A DNA stretch of 64,000 nt. Origin: Mangrovihabitans endophyticus (GTDB lineage Bacteria > Actinomycetota > Actinomycetes > Mycobacteriales > Micromonosporaceae). The notes under the pieces were generated by a model. It had not been told where the DNA came from. It saw nothing but the letters and a program-made list of their open reading frames with translations, and ran no database searches. The DNA lies in the NCBI RefSeq assembly GCF_014646155.1, contig NZ_BMMX01000001.1, positions 31,100 through 95,099 on the forward strand, given 5' to 3'. The position numbers and the translations under genes are program-made. Position 1 is the stretch's first letter; each line of letters starts with the position of its first letter. Below, piece by piece: positions 46,491-56,600 of this stretch.

Positions 46491-47339
46491 ATGATCGTTG
46501 TTAGTTTGCTGCTCATCCTCGTCGCGGTGGGCTTGCTTGTGCTCGGCTTGGCCGGCGGCTCCAGCGCTCTTCTGATCAGCTCGATCGTGGCGAGTCTGCT
46601 CGCCGCGGTCGCGCTGGTCGTGGGTGCCCGGCAGGCCGCTGCGGCGAGCGATCGGCGGAGCGCGCCGACGCCCGCCGGTGAGGACGGGTTCGCCACCTTC
46701 CCCGCGGCGGACGAGGCGCCGCCCGCGGTGCGGGAACCCGACGTCACGCAGTCGTTCGATCCGGCCGCTTACCGGGGCGACGAGAGCGTCGGCGCGGAGC
46801 AGGCGGTGCCGATCGCTGAGACGGATCAGCCTGCGGGCGATTTGTCCCACTCTGACGCTGATAGTGGCGATAGTGATGATTACCCGGATGAGGCCGATCG
46901 TCGTGCCGACGCCGATCGGGCGGCGCCGGACTACGCACGAGCGACCGAATTCATCGGTTCCGCCCGCAGCGACGAGCCGACCGCCGACGCTGCGGAGGCC
47001 GAGCCGTCACCCGAGGGTGAGAACGTCGACGAGGGTCGCGCCGCGTCGTCCTCTCCGACCACGGGAGAGTTCGCGGCGGTGACCGGCGAAGACCCGGACG
47101 ACGAGCCGTCGCCGCAGGTGGTGCAGCCCAACGACGCGGTGCGGGTGGCCCGGATGGACGCCGAGGTGCTGGTCGTCGACGGGCGTCCTCGATACCACGT
47201 GGCCGGTTGTCCGCACCTGGATGGCCGGGCCGGCGAGCCGCTGCCCGCGGCCGAAGCCGTGGAACTGGGATTCAGCCCCTGCGGCCTGTGCCGTCCGGTG
47301 GACCGGTTGATGTCCGCCGCGGAGGCCGGTCGGCACTGA
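46491..47339 (+). CDS. Membrane protein with Ada-like Cys/His motif
   Basis: A 282-residue protein. Two closely spaced transmembrane segments at residues 1-48 are followed by about 180 residues of acidic, Asp/Glu/Ala/Ser-rich disordered linker. A small C-terminal domain, RYHVAGCPHLDGRAGEP...GFSPCGLCRPV, matches the pattern YHxxxCxxL...GxxPCxxC of Ada-type zinc-binding modules. No enzymatic function can be inferred. It follows divIVA by 35 bp on the same strand and may be a division-associated membrane protein; that is only positional. Confidence 0.75.
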   Translation: MIVVSLLLILVAVGLLVLGLAGGSSALLISSIVASLLAAVALVVGARQAAAASDRRSAPTPAGEDGFATFPAADEAPPAVREPDVTQSFDPAAYRGDESVGAEQAVPIAETDQPAGDLSHSDADSGDSDDYPDEADRRADADRAAPDYARATEFIGSARSDEPTADAAEAEPSPEGENVDEGRAASSSPTTGEFAAVTGEDPDDEPSPQVVQPNDAVRVARMDAEVLVVDGRPRYHVAGCPHLDGRAGEPLPAAEAVELGFSPCGLCRPVDRLMSAAEAGRH

Positions 47340-47452
47340 GCCGTCCCGGCCCCGGCGACCGGTCGGCACAATGAGCGGATGGTCATACGGCGAGCATCCG
47401 CGTCCGCCGGAAGCGAGCGCGGCATGCGCCGCCGCCCATCCGACGGGCAGCG

Positions 47453-49015
47453 ATGACCGGAGACCTCGACCGTGCCCTGCTGATCGGGACGGCCGTGCTG
47501 CTGGTCGCGGTGGCCGCGGTCCGCCTCTCCACCCGGCTGGGTCTGCCGTCCCTGCTGGTCTATCTGCTGATCGGGGTGGTGATCGGCGAATCCGGGCTGG
47601 GCATCCCGTTCGACGACGCCAACCTGACGCGCACCCTCGGGTTCTGCGCCCTCATCGTGATCATCGCGGAGGGTGGTCTGACCTCACGGTGGAGTGCGCT
47701 GCGTCCGGTGCTCGCGCTGTCCGCCACGCTGGCGACCGCGGGCGTGGCGGTCAGCGTGGCGGTCGTCGGCGTGCTCGTGCACCTGGCGCTCGATCTGGAC
47801 TGGCGGCTGGCGCTGCTCTACGGCGCGGTGCTGAGCTCCACCGACGCTGCGGCGGTCTTCGCCACGCTGCGGCGCCTGCGGCTGCCTCCCCGGCTGGTGG
47901 CCACCCTGGAGGCGGAGTCCGGCATGAACGACGCCCCGGTGGTCCTGCTGGTGGTCCTGCTGTCCGCCGAGGCCTCCGGGCGATCCTGGTGGCACGAGCC
48001 GGTGATCGTCGCGTACGAACTGGTCGCGGGCGTGGTCGTGGGCCTGCTCGTGGGCGGCGCCGGGCGGATGCTGCTGCGCCGGGCCGCGCTGCCCGCCGCT
48101 GGTCTCTATCCGATCGCGGCTGTCGCCCTCACCGTCCTCGCGTACGCGGCGGGCGCGGCGGTGCACGCCTCCGGGTTCCTGGCGGTCTACGTGGCCGGAG
48201 TGGTGCTGGGCAACGCCCGGCTGCCGCACCGGCGGGCGATCCTCGGCTTCGCCGACGGGCTGGCCTGGGTGGCGCAGATCGGCCTGTTCGTGTTGCTGGG
48301 GCTGCTGGTGTCGCCGGGCGAATTGGGCGACGCGTGGGCGCCCGCGCTGGTCGTGGGGGGTGCGTTGGCGCTGCTGGCGCGCCCGCTGTCGGTCTGGATC
48401 TCGGCGTTGCCGAGCCGCGCCGGCCGCGGGCTGGGCTGGCGCGGGCAGGCATTCCTGTCCTGGGCCGGGCTGCGCGGGGCGGTGCCGATCGTGCTCGCCA
48501 CCATCCCGATGGCCCGGGCGGCACCCGGCGCGGGCCGCCTCTTCAACGTGGTGTTCGTGCTGGTGGTGGTCTTCACCCTGGTTCAGGCGGGCACCCTGGC
48601 GCAGGTCGCTCGGCTGCTGGGCATCACCGCCCCGACCGAGGCGACGGAAATTCACGTGGAGACGGCACCCCTCGAACGCATGCACGCGGACCTGCTGCAA
48701 CTCGATGTGGCCCAGGGGTCGCGGCTGTCCGGCGTGCACATCGACGAGCTGCGCCTGCCGGTCGGCGCGTCGGTGACCCTGGTGGTCCGCGACGGCGCCG
48801 GATTCGTGCCCGGGCCGGACACCCGGCTGCGCACCGGCGACTCGTTGCTGATCGTCGCCACCGCGCAGGTCCGCGACCTCGCGGAGCGGCGAATGCGGGC
48901 GATCAGCCGGCGCGGGCGGCTGGCCGGCTGGTTCGGTGAGGACGGACGCGAGGCGCCGCCGGGCCGCCCGCGCCGGCGCCGCCGCGCCTCCGGGCGGCCC
49001 GACAAAAGATCATGA
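47453..49015 (+). CDS. Potassium/proton antiporter (CPA1, NhaP2/CvrA-like)
   Basis: A 520-residue antiporter with about 12 hydrophobic segments (residues 5-385) including SSTDAAAVFATLRRLRLPPRL and LEAESGMNDAPVVLLVVLL, which carry the ion-coupling Asp residues of CPA1 exchangers. A C-terminal TrkA_C/RCK_C domain (about residues 410-490, VTLVVRDGAGFVPGPDTRLRTGDSLLIVA) suggests gating by a small ligand. In some bacteria RCK_C domains of K+ exporters bind c-di-AMP; that would match the riboswitch nearby, but it is speculation here. Confidence 0.85.
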   Translation: MTGDLDRALLIGTAVLLVAVAAVRLSTRLGLPSLLVYLLIGVVIGESGLGIPFDDANLTRTLGFCALIVIIAEGGLTSRWSALRPVLALSATLATAGVAVSVAVVGVLVHLALDLDWRLALLYGAVLSSTDAAAVFATLRRLRLPPRLVATLEAESGMNDAPVVLLVVLLSAEASGRSWWHEPVIVAYELVAGVVVGLLVGGAGRMLLRRAALPAAGLYPIAAVALTVLAYAAGAAVHASGFLAVYVAGVVLGNARLPHRRAILGFADGLAWVAQIGLFVLLGLLVSPGELGDAWAPALVVGGALALLARPLSVWISALPSRAGRGLGWRGQAFLSWAGLRGAVPIVLATIPMARAAPGAGRLFNVVFVLVVVFTLVQAGTLAQVARLLGITAPTEATEIHVETAPLERMHADLLQLDVAQGSRLSGVHIDELRLPVGASVTLVVRDGAGFVPGPDTRLRTGDSLLIVATAQVRDLAERRMRAISRRGRLAGWFGEDGREAPPGRPRRRRRASGRPDKRS

Positions 49016-49492
49016 CGGGCGGGCGTCGGCAAACCGACCGTGGATCGCGACGGTTTACGCCCCCTTCGGGCTATAGGTGCGGAGTGCCGTGTTGTCCAGA
49101 CCCTTCACAGTCCGTATCCTTGCCACCCTCTGGAGTGCGCGGTCGTGGATGACCGCGCCGTTTGTGCACGTGGGGCCGGTTTGCGCGGGAGGGACGCGTG
49201 GGTGACATCGCCGGCGGCGCGGCACACCGGCATCCGCGCGGTGCACGTCGGAGGGGGTTTCGGCGAGCGCGCTTGGACCGGCGCGCAGGGGGTAGCACCA
49301 CCGCGTGGGCACCGACCACGCACCAGCACCAGGCGACCGCGCCGGAACCTCGGCCGCGGTTGCCCCCACGGGGTTCCGGGCATGACCGGAGCTTCAGGAG
49401 GAGGGCAGGTGAGGACGGCCGGCATCGGCCGCACGCACCGCGTCCCGCAGACCGTCGATCGCCGCACACCAACAGCGGCACAGGGAGGGACG
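49016..49492. other. Intergenic region before the TraR/DksA gene
   Basis: About 480 bp without a convincing gene. It begins with an interrupted stem (GGGCGT...AAACCG at 49021-49036 pairing with CGGTTTACGCCC at 49051-49062) that may terminate the antiporter transcript. A promoter lies at 49092-49120, leaving a leader of about 365 nt before the start codon. The frame of the downstream gene is open through the whole leader, but its translation has no recognisable domain. Confidence 0.5.
49092..49120 (+). promoter_or_regulatory. Promoter upstream of the TraR/DksA gene
   Basis: TTGTCC (49092-49097), a 17-bp spacer and TATCCT (49115-49120) give a good sigma70-type promoter. The resulting leader of roughly 365 nt is unusually long for this chromosome. 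Confidence 0.55.
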
Positions 49493-49906
49493 ATGGCCAA
49501 GACAACCGAGACCGGATCCGCCGCCGCGGCCAAGAAGCGGGCCCGCAGCGCCGCGGAGATCGAGGAGTTGACGTCGGCCCTCACGCAGCGCCGCGACGAG
49601 TTGCAGGCGGAATACGACCAGACGTTGAGTGAGATCACCGAGCTGCAGCGGGAACGCTTCACCGATTCGGCCGGCGACGACCAGGCCGACACCGGCACCA
49701 AGACGTTCGAGCGTGAGCAGGAGATCACCCTGGCGAACAATCTGCTCGAACGGATCACACAGGTGGAGCGCGCCATCGAGCGGCTCGGCGAAGGCAACTA
49801 CGGTTATTGCGAACGGTGCGGCAACGCCATCCCGGTCGAGCGGCTGGCGGCGTTCCCCTCCGCGACACTGTGCGTGTCCTGCAAGCAACTGGAGGAGCGG
49901 CGCTGA
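49493..49906 (+). CDS. TraR/DksA-type zinc-finger protein
   Basis: A 137-residue protein: a helical coiled-coil hairpin (about residues 18-95) followed by a C4 zinc finger, CERCGNAIP...LCVSC. This is the DksA/TraR layout, whose members enter the RNA polymerase secondary channel or regulate transcription. The coiled-coil tip lacks a recognisable DxxDxA motif; it has DDQADTGTKTFE instead, so DksA-like activity is uncertain. GGGAGGG lies just upstream of the ATG. The stop overlaps a CTG in frame with lspA. Confidence 0.85.
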   Translation: MAKTTETGSAAAAKKRARSAAEIEELTSALTQRRDELQAEYDQTLSEITELQRERFTDSAGDDQADTGTKTFEREQEITLANNLLERITQVERAIERLGEGNYGYCERCGNAIPVERLAAFPSATLCVSCKQLEERR

Positions 49907-49935
49907 ACGTCGACGAGGCTCCGGGCGAGGCGGCG

Positions 49936-50478
49936 GTGTCCGGCCGGCCCGGCTTCACGCGTACGGCCGTGTCGGTGCTGGCCGGCACGGCCGTCGCTGC
50001 GACGGTGCTGGACCAGGTGGTCAAGCATCTGTCCACGGAACATCTGACCGAGGGTGAGCCGGTGCGCATCCTGGGTGGCCTGATTTATCTGTCGCTGATG
50101 CGCAACAGCGGCGCCGCCTTCAGCATGGGCAGCGGTTACACGTGGGTCTTCCCGCTGATCACCGTTGCCGTCATCGGCTGGATCGGGTGGATGACCCGGC
50201 GGCTGCGCTCGGTGCCCTGGGCGATCGCCCTGGGACTGGTGCTCGGCGGGGCGCTCGGCAACCTGATCGACCGGCTGTTCCGCGCGCCCGGCCCGATGCG
50301 CGGGCACGTGGTGGACATGATCAGCGTCTTCGCGCCGTACGCGGAGAAGTTCCCGGTGTTCAACATCGCGGACAGTTGCCTGACGGTCGGCGTGGCGCTG
50401 GCGGTGCTGCTCGAACTCGCCGGGCGACAGCGCGACGGCACCCGCACCGCTCGCAAGCCGGCGCAGGAGACGTCGTGA
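49936..50478 (+). CDS. lspA: Lipoprotein signal peptidase LspA
   Basis: A 180-residue integral membrane aspartyl protease with four transmembrane helices that cleaves lipoprotein signal peptides. Motifs: [34 protein letters not shown] and [12 protein letters not shown]; the catalytic Asp pair lies in the last two. GTG 49936 with GAGG 5 nt upstream is taken as start. An in-frame CTG at 49903 overlapping the previous stop has an even better GGAGGAG and would add 11 residues. The stop overlaps the next gene's GTG. Confidence 0.93.
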   Translation: MSGRPGFTRTAVSVLAGTAVAATVLDQVVKHLSTEHLTEGEPVRILGGLIYLSLMRNSGAAFSMGSGYTWVFPLITVAVIGWIGWMTRRLRSVPWAIALGLVLGGALGNLIDRLFRAPGPMRGHVVDMISVFAPYAEKFPVFNIADSCLTVGVALAVLLELAGRQRDGTRTARKPAQETS

Positions 50479-51401
50479 CGGCACGGTCGTTGCCGGTGCC
50501 CGACGGCCTCGACGGCATGCGGCTCGACCAGGCGGTGTCCCGGTTGTTCGGGCTGTCCCGCACCGCCGCCGCGGCCCTGGTGGAGGCGGGTGACGCACTG
50601 GTGGACGGCTTCCCGCGACCCAAATCGGACAAGGTCGCGGCCGGTTCCTGGCTGGAGGTGACGCTGCCGCCGCCCCCCGCGCCGGTGACCGCGGCGCCGG
50701 AACCGGTGCCCGGCCTGTCCGTCGTGTTCGACGACGACGACATCGTGGTGGTGGACAAGCCGGTAGGGGTGGCCGCGCACCCCAGCCCGGGATGGACCGG
50801 CCCGACCGTGATCGGCGGGCTGGCGGCCATGGGTCAGCGGATCGCCACCAGTGGCGCGGCCGAGCGGCAGGGCGTGGTGCACCGGCTCGACGTGGGCACG
50901 TCGGGACTGATGGTGGTGGCCAAGAGCGAATCGGCCTACTCGGTGCTCAAGCGTGCCTTCAAGGAGCGCGAGGTGGACAAGCGCTATCACGCCGTGGTTC
51001 AGGGCCACCTGGATCCGCTGCGGGGCACCGTGGACGCGCCGATCGACCGGCATCCCAGCGCCGACTACCGGTACGCCGTGGTGGCCGGCGGCAAGCCGAG
51101 TGTCACGCACTACGACACCCTGGAGGCGTTCCGCGCCGCCAGCCTGGTGGACGTGCGACTGGAGACGGGACGCACCCACCAGATCCGGGTGCACTTCTCC
51201 GCGCTGCGGCATCCGTGCGTCGGCGATCTGACGTACGGCGCGGATCCCACCCTGGCCGCCCGGGTGCGGCTGCAGCGGCAGTGGCTGCACGCTCGGGAGC
51301 TGGCCTTCCGGCATCCGCGCACGGCGGACGAGGTCCGGTTCACCAGTGCCTATCCGGAGGACTTGGAGTACGCGCTGCGCGTGCTCCGCGACGCGGGCTG
51401 A
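50475..51401 (+). CDS. rluD: RluA-family pseudouridine synthase
   Basis: A 308-residue pseudouridine synthase. An N-terminal S4 RNA-binding domain ([23 protein letters not shown]) precedes the catalytic domain with [15 protein letters not shown], where Asp139 is the nucleophile, and [15 protein letters not shown]. It isomerises uridines in 23S rRNA or tRNA; RluD-like specificity is a guess, since lspA-rluD neighbours are common across bacteria. The GTG overlaps the lspA stop. Confidence 0.9.
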   Translation: MTARSLPVPDGLDGMRLDQAVSRLFGLSRTAAAALVEAGDALVDGFPRPKSDKVAAGSWLEVTLPPPPAPVTAAPEPVPGLSVVFDDDDIVVVDKPVGVAAHPSPGWTGPTVIGGLAAMGQRIATSGAAERQGVVHRLDVGTSGLMVVAKSESAYSVLKRAFKEREVDKRYHAVVQGHLDPLRGTVDAPIDRHPSADYRYAVVAGGKPSVTHYDTLEAFRAASLVDVRLETGRTHQIRVHFSALRHPCVGDLTYGADPTLAARVRLQRQWLHARELAFRHPRTADEVRFTSAYPEDLEYALRVLRDAG

Positions 51402-51404
51402 GCA

Positions 51405-51432
51405 CACCCCGTGATCATGTGCCCACGGGGTG
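51405..51432 (+). terminator. Hairpin after rluD
   Basis: CACCCCGTG (51405-51413) and CACGGGGTG (51424-51432) form a perfect 9-bp stem with a 10-nt loop, 4 bp after the stop codon. No U-tract. Confidence 0.6.
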
Positions 51433-51444
51433 GCACATCCGGTC

Positions 51445-51474
51445 TTGCTCCGGAGTGTGCGACGCGGCTAACCT
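51445..51474 (+). promoter_or_regulatory. Promoter upstream of the ParA-like gene
   Basis: TTGCTC (51445-51450), an 18-bp spacer and TAACCT (51469-51474). It follows the rluD hairpin directly and is the only promoter-like pair I could recognise in this gap. Confidence 0.45.
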
Positions 51475-51799
51475 GATCGGCCGGGGTCGTTGTGACATCT
51501 GCCTCACCCGATAAACGTGCCAACAGGTCCGCCCGTTCTTCCCCGATGTCCCAGGACCGATCTGCCGTACGCTCTGCACCAGTCGCGACCCCGCCGGGCC
51601 TCGTCGCCGGGGCTTCGGGAGCATCCTGACGGCGTTCCCGCGCGTTGATAGTCGGTCGGCCCGTCTGTGGCCGGCACCGAGACCGAGCGAGGTGTTCGTT
51701 CGGGGGGAGTGGCCCGAACCGGGTTCACCTCCGTAGCCTGTTCCCGGGCACACGTGCCCGTGGAGCGGAACGTCGAGCGGAGAGCAGGGAGGACGCGCC

Positions 51800-53518
51800 G
51801 TGGAGGGGACCGAGACCGGCTGGGGCCGGCCTGCGGAACCAGCCCCGCGCTGGCGGGCGCTGCTCGACCGGGCGCGGCACGGGTCTCGCGGCGCTGACGA
51901 GACGGCCGATGGTCCGTCCACCGACGAGCAGCCGGCCGACACGCGTCGCCCGCCCTCGCGTCCGTTGGAGCGCCGCCCGGCCAACCCTCTGGACCAGCGC
52001 GCCCCCCTGGATCAGCGCGCCGGGGCGTATGACCCCCGCGGCTACGACGAGCGCGGTGTGGATCAGCGCGGTGTGGATCAGCGCGGGTACGACCAGCGCG
52101 GCTATGACCAGCGGGGCTTGGATCCGCGGGGCCTCGACCCGCGTGGTCTTGATCCGCGTGGTCTTGATCAGCGCGGTCTTGATCAGCATGGTCTTGATCA
52201 GCGCGGTGCGGACCCCCGAGGCTTTGATCCCCGCGGCGGTCTCGACCCGCACGGTGCCGCCGTCCCGCCGTCCCGCGGGCTGCCACCGGACCAGCATTTC
52301 GACTCCCGCCCGGCGAACCCGCTGGACCGCCGGCCGGTGAACCCGCTGGACCGCCGCACGTCCCAGCGCAACGGCACGCCCCCGCCGGCCGAATCGCGCC
52401 CGGTGAACCCGCTGGAGCAGCGCCGCCACTCCCGCCTCGCGGAGGGCTTCCACACCCGCAGCCCCGAGCCGGAGCAGCCGCACAACTTCTTCAACCCGCC
52501 CAGCCGTCCGGTGTCCACCCCGCCACCGTCGCGCTCGGGCCAGGCCCCGCCGGCGCGGGCGGCGGCCTCCGTCGGATCCGCCTCGGTGCTCCCGCCCCCG
52601 CCCCCGCCCGCGACCGCCCCGCCGTCGGCTGCCCCGCCGTCGGCTGCGCCCGCCCCCGCCCCGATGTCGCCGGCCGCGGCCCGCATCGAGTGGCGGCAGG
52701 CCCCACCGGAGGACACCGATCGGGCGATCGCGGTCATGCGCCGCAAGCTGGGCAAGCCGCGGGTGCTGGCATTCGCCAATCCGAAGGGCGGCGTGCACAA
52801 GACCACGGCGACCGTGCTGGCCGCGGCGACCATCGGCAGCGTCCGCGGCCGGGGCGTGCTGGCCTGGGACGACAACGAGCTGCGCGGCACGCTCGGCCTG
52901 CGTGCGGGCAGTGCGCGGCACGCCCGCACGATCCGGCATCTGCTCAGCTCCCTGATGCAGATCGAGAATCTGCACGGCGACGCCCTGCTGCAGGAGCTCG
53001 ACGGGTACCTGCGGCACGCCTCCGACGGGTCGTACGACGTGCTGGCCGGTGAGGAGAACCCGCGCTTCGCCCAGCGGCTCGACCAGCACACCGTGCGCCG
53101 GGTGATGGACCTGCTGCGCCGGACCCACGACGTGATCTGCGTGGACACCGGCAACAACGTGGAGAGCGTCAACTGGCAGACGGTGATGCGCGCGGCCGAC
53201 CAGCTCGTCATCACGACCGTGCCGCGCGAGGACGCGGCGTTCACCGCGGACTGGATGCTGGATCTGCTGAACGACACCGGCATGGCGGACCTGGTGGCGA
53301 ACGCGGTGACGTTGATCTCCTGCCCGTCGCCCGGCGATCTGCCCCTGCTGCCCGATTTGACCAAGCACTTCCGCACCCGCACCCGCGACGTCGTGGTGGT
53401 GCCGTACGATCCGGCGCTCGAAGTCGGCTCGTCGATCGAGTACGGCGATCTGCAGCCGGAGACCCGGCAGGCGTGGATGCGTGCCGCGTCGACGATGATC
53501 GAGCCGTTCGCCCAGTAA
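51800..53518 (+). CDS. ParA/MinD-like ATPase with repeat-rich N-terminus
   Basis: A 572-residue protein in three parts. Residues 1-300 are disordered: 15 tandem pentapeptides of the type LDPRG/YDQRG (residues 77-152), four R-P-A/V-N-P-L-D/E-x-R motifs, and Pro/Ala-rich segments. Residues about 320-572 form a ParA/MinD-like domain with AFANPKGGVHKTTATV (329-336), VICVDTGNNVESVNW and LVITTVPREDAAF. The P-loop glycine of KGGVGKTT is replaced by His (KGGVHKTT), which could alter nucleotide binding. It probably positions something on a membrane or nucleoid; the target is unknown. GGGAGG is near the ATG. Confidence 0.75.
   Translation: MEGTETGWGRPAEPAPRWRALLDRARHGSRGADETADGPSTDEQPADTRRPPSRPLERRPANPLDQRAPLDQRAGAYDPRGYDERGVDQRGVDQRGYDQRGYDQRGLDPRGLDPRGLDPRGLDQRGLDQHGLDQRGADPRGFDPRGGLDPHGAAVPPSRGLPPDQHFDSRPANPLDRRPVNPLDRRTSQRNGTPPPAESRPVNPLEQRRHSRLAEGFHTRSPEPEQPHNFFNPPSRPVSTPPPSRSGQAPPARAAASVGSASVLPPPPPPATAPPSAAPPSAAPAPAPMSPAAARIEWRQAPPEDTDRAIAVMRRKLGKPRVLAFANPKGGVHKTTATVLAAATIGSVRGRGVLAWDDNELRGTLGLRAGSARHARTIRHLLSSLMQIENLHGDALLQELDGYLRHASDGSYDVLAGEENPRFAQRLDQHTVRRVMDLLRRTHDVICVDTGNNVESVNWQTVMRAADQLVITTVPREDAAFTADWMLDLLNDTGMADLVANAVTLISCPSPGDLPLLPDLTKHFRTRTRDVVVVPYDPALEVGSSIEYGDLQPETRQAWMRAASTMIEPFAQ
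52028..52255 (+). repeat. 15-bp coding repeat array in the ParA-like gene
   Basis: About 15 copies of a 15-bp unit such as GGTCTTGATCAGCGC. Several use CTT and GAT codons, rarer here than CTG/CTC and GAC, and neighbouring units are almost identical at the DNA level, pointing to recent slippage. The array is likely to vary in copy number between strains. Confidence 0.85.
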
Positions 53519-53620
53519 CCGCCGGCCCGCCGGCCTCGGCGATCACCGGGGTGTCGTCCATGGTTCTTGTCGGACCCGCGGACTAGGCTCGGCTCGCCAC
53601 AGCAGCGGAAGGGGATTCGG

Positions 53621-56600
53621 GTGTCTGACCCGTTCGTGCACCTGCATGTGCACTCCGAGTATTCGATGCTCGACGGGGCCGCCCGGCTCAAGGATCTGAT
53701 CGCCGAGGCCGGCCGGCAGGGCATGCCCGCCGTGGCGATCACCGACCACGGCAACATGCACGGGGCCTACGACTTCTACAAGCAGGCCACCGCGGCGGGC
53801 ATCACGCCGGTGATCGGCGTCGAGGCCTACGTCGCGCCGGAGTCCCGGCTGCACAAGGGCCGGGTCAAGTGGGGACGGCCGGAGCAGAAGCGGGACGACG
53901 TCTCCGGCAACGGCGCGATCACCCACATGACCATGTGGGCGCGCAACGCGACCGGGCTCAAAAACCTCTTCCGGCTCAACTCGCGGGCCTCCATCGAGGG
54001 TCAGATGGGCAAGTGGCCGCGGATGGATCTCGATCTCATCGCGGAGCACGCCCAGGGCATCATGGGCACCACCGGCTGCCCCTCCGGCGCGGTGCAGACC
54101 CGTCTGCGACTGGGACAGTTCGACGAGGCGCTCAAGGCGGCCGCGGCCTACCAGGACGCGCTGGGCAAGGAGAACTACTTCCTGGAGATCATGGACCATG
54201 GGCTCGACATCGAGAAGCGGGTTCGCGACGGCCTGATTGAGGTCGGCCGCAAACTGAACATCCCTCCACTGGTCACCAACGACTCCCACTACACGCACGA
54301 GGCCCAGGCCGAGGCGCACGATGTGCTGCTCTGCGTGCAGACCGCCAGCAACATCGCGGATCCGAACCGGTTCCGGCTGGAGGGCGGCGGCTACTTCATC
54401 AAGTCGGCCGATCAGATGCGCGCGGTCGACTCCTCCGACCTGTGGCTGGAGGGCTGTCGCAACACGTTGCTGATCGCCGAGCGGGTGGACACCGAGGGGA
54501 TGTTCACCTATCGCAACCTGATGCCCCGGTTCGAGGTCCCGGAGGGGCACACCGAGGAGTCCTGGTTCCGGCATGAGGCGTTCGAGGGTCTCCAGCGACG
54601 CTTCCCCGATGGTGTGCCGGAGACGCACGTCAAGCAGGCAGAGTACGAGTGCCAGATCATCATTCAGATGGGCTTCCCGTCGTACTTCCTGGTGGTGGCC
54701 GACTTCATCCAGTGGTCCAAGCGCAATGGGATCGCGGTCGGCCCGGGGCGTGGCTCCGCGGCGGGGTCCCTGGTGGCGTACGCGATGGGCATCACCGACC
54801 TGGACCCGCTCCCGCACGGCCTGATCTTCGAGCGGTTCCTCAACCCGGAACGCGTCTCCATGCCCGACGTCGACATCGACTTCGACGAGCGTCGGCGTGG
54901 CGAGGTCATCCGCTATGTTACCGAGCGCTGGGGCGACGACAAGGTCGCGCAGATCGCGACGTTCGGCACGATCAAGGCGAAGGCCGCGATCAAGGACTCG
55001 GCCCGGGTGCTGGGCTATCCGTACGCGGTCGGTGACCGGATCACCAAGGCGATGCCGCCCGCGGTGATGGGCAAGGACATCCCGCTGTCCGGCATCTTCG
55101 ACCCGAGCCACAAGCGCTACAACGAGGCCGGCGAGATCCGCGCGCTGTACGAGCAGGACCCGGATGTCAAGAAGGTCATCGACACGGCGCGCGGCATCGA
55201 GGGGCTGATCCGGCAGACCGGCGTGCACGCCGCCGGCGTGATCATGAGCGCGGAACCGATCATCGACCACATCCCGCTCATGCGCCGGGAGGCGGACGGC
55301 GCGATCATCACGCAGTTCGACTATCCGACCTGCGAGACGCTGGGCCTGCTGAAGATGGACTTCCTCGGCCTGCGCAACCTGACGATCATGACCGACGCGG
55401 TCAAGAACATCGAACTGAACCACAGCAAGAAACTCGACCTGCTGAGCCTGCCGCTGGACGACAAGGCGACCTACGAGTTGCTCGCCCGCGGCGACACCCT
55501 GGGCGTGTTCCAGCTCGACGGCGGCCCGATGCGTTCGCTGCTGCGGATGATGAAGCCAGACAACTTCGAGGACATCTCCGCGGTGCTGGCGCTGTACCGG
55601 CCCGGCCCGATGGGCGCCAACTCGCACACCAACTACGCGTTGCGCAAGAACGGCCAGCAGGAGATCACGCCGATCCACCCGGAGCTGGAGGAGCCGCTGC
55701 GGGAGATTCTCGGGCCGACCCACGGGCTGATCGTCTACCAGGAGCAGGTGCAGCGCGCCGCGCAGAAACTGGCCGGCTACAGCCTGGGGCAGGCGGACCT
55801 GCTGCGCCGCGCGATGGGCAAGAAGAAGAAAGAGGTCCTGGACAAGGAGTTCATCCCGTTCCGCGACGGGATGCGCGCCAACAAATTCTCCGACCAGGCC
55901 ATCCAGGCGTTGTGGGACGTGCTGGTCCCGTTCGCCGACTACGCCTTCAACAAGGCGCACACCGCCGGGTACGGCCTGGTGTCCTACTGGACCGGCTACC
56001 TGAAGGCCAACTACCCGGCCGAATACATGTCGGGTCTGCTGACGAGCGTCGGCGACGACAAGGACAAGATGGCGATGTACCTCGCCGAGTGCCGGCGGAT
56101 GGGCATCCAGGTGCTGCCGCCGGACGTCAACGAGTCCTCCGGTCCGTTCACCCCGGTCGGCGACGACATCCGGTTCGGCCTGGCCGCGGTGCGCAACGTG
56201 GGCAACAACGTGGTCGACGCGATCGCCCGGTGCCGGGAGGCGAAGGGCGCCTACACCGACTTCTACGACTTCCTGTCCAAGGTGGACGCCATCGCCTGCA
56301 ACAAGAAGACGGTGGAATCGCTGATCAAAGCGGGTGCCTTCGATTCCCTGGGGCATTCCCGGCGGAGTCTGCTCGCGGTGCACGCCGAGGCCATCGACGC
56401 GTACGCCGACGTGAAGCGCAACGAGGCGGCCGGGCAGTTCGACCTGTTCGGCGCGTTCGGCGACGTCGACGGCCCGGGCGGCTCGGCGACGGTGGCCATG
56501 CCGCCCATCGGCGACGACGAGTGGGACAAGCGGGACAAGCTTGCCTTCGAACGGGAGATGCTCGGGCTGTACGTGTCCGACCATCCGCTGGCCGGGCTGG

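Larger units (their letters stand above)
51402..51799. other. Intergenic region between rluD and the ParA-like gene
   Basis: About 400 bp without a gene. It contains a terminator-like hairpin at 51405, a promoter at 51445 and, at 51716-51726, a GAAC-CGG-GTTC palindrome. The expected leader of the ParA-like mRNA from that promoter is about 320 nt. Confidence 0.5.

Noticed and set aside
49040..49492. N-terminal extension of the TraR/DksA protein by 151 residues
   Set aside because: The extension has no domain and no ribosome-binding site; ATG 49493 with GGGAGGG gives the normal family length.
51716..51726. Second LexA site, GAACCGGGTTC
   Set aside because: The half-sites are separated by 3 bp rather than 4, and the flanks do not fit the SOS consensus.
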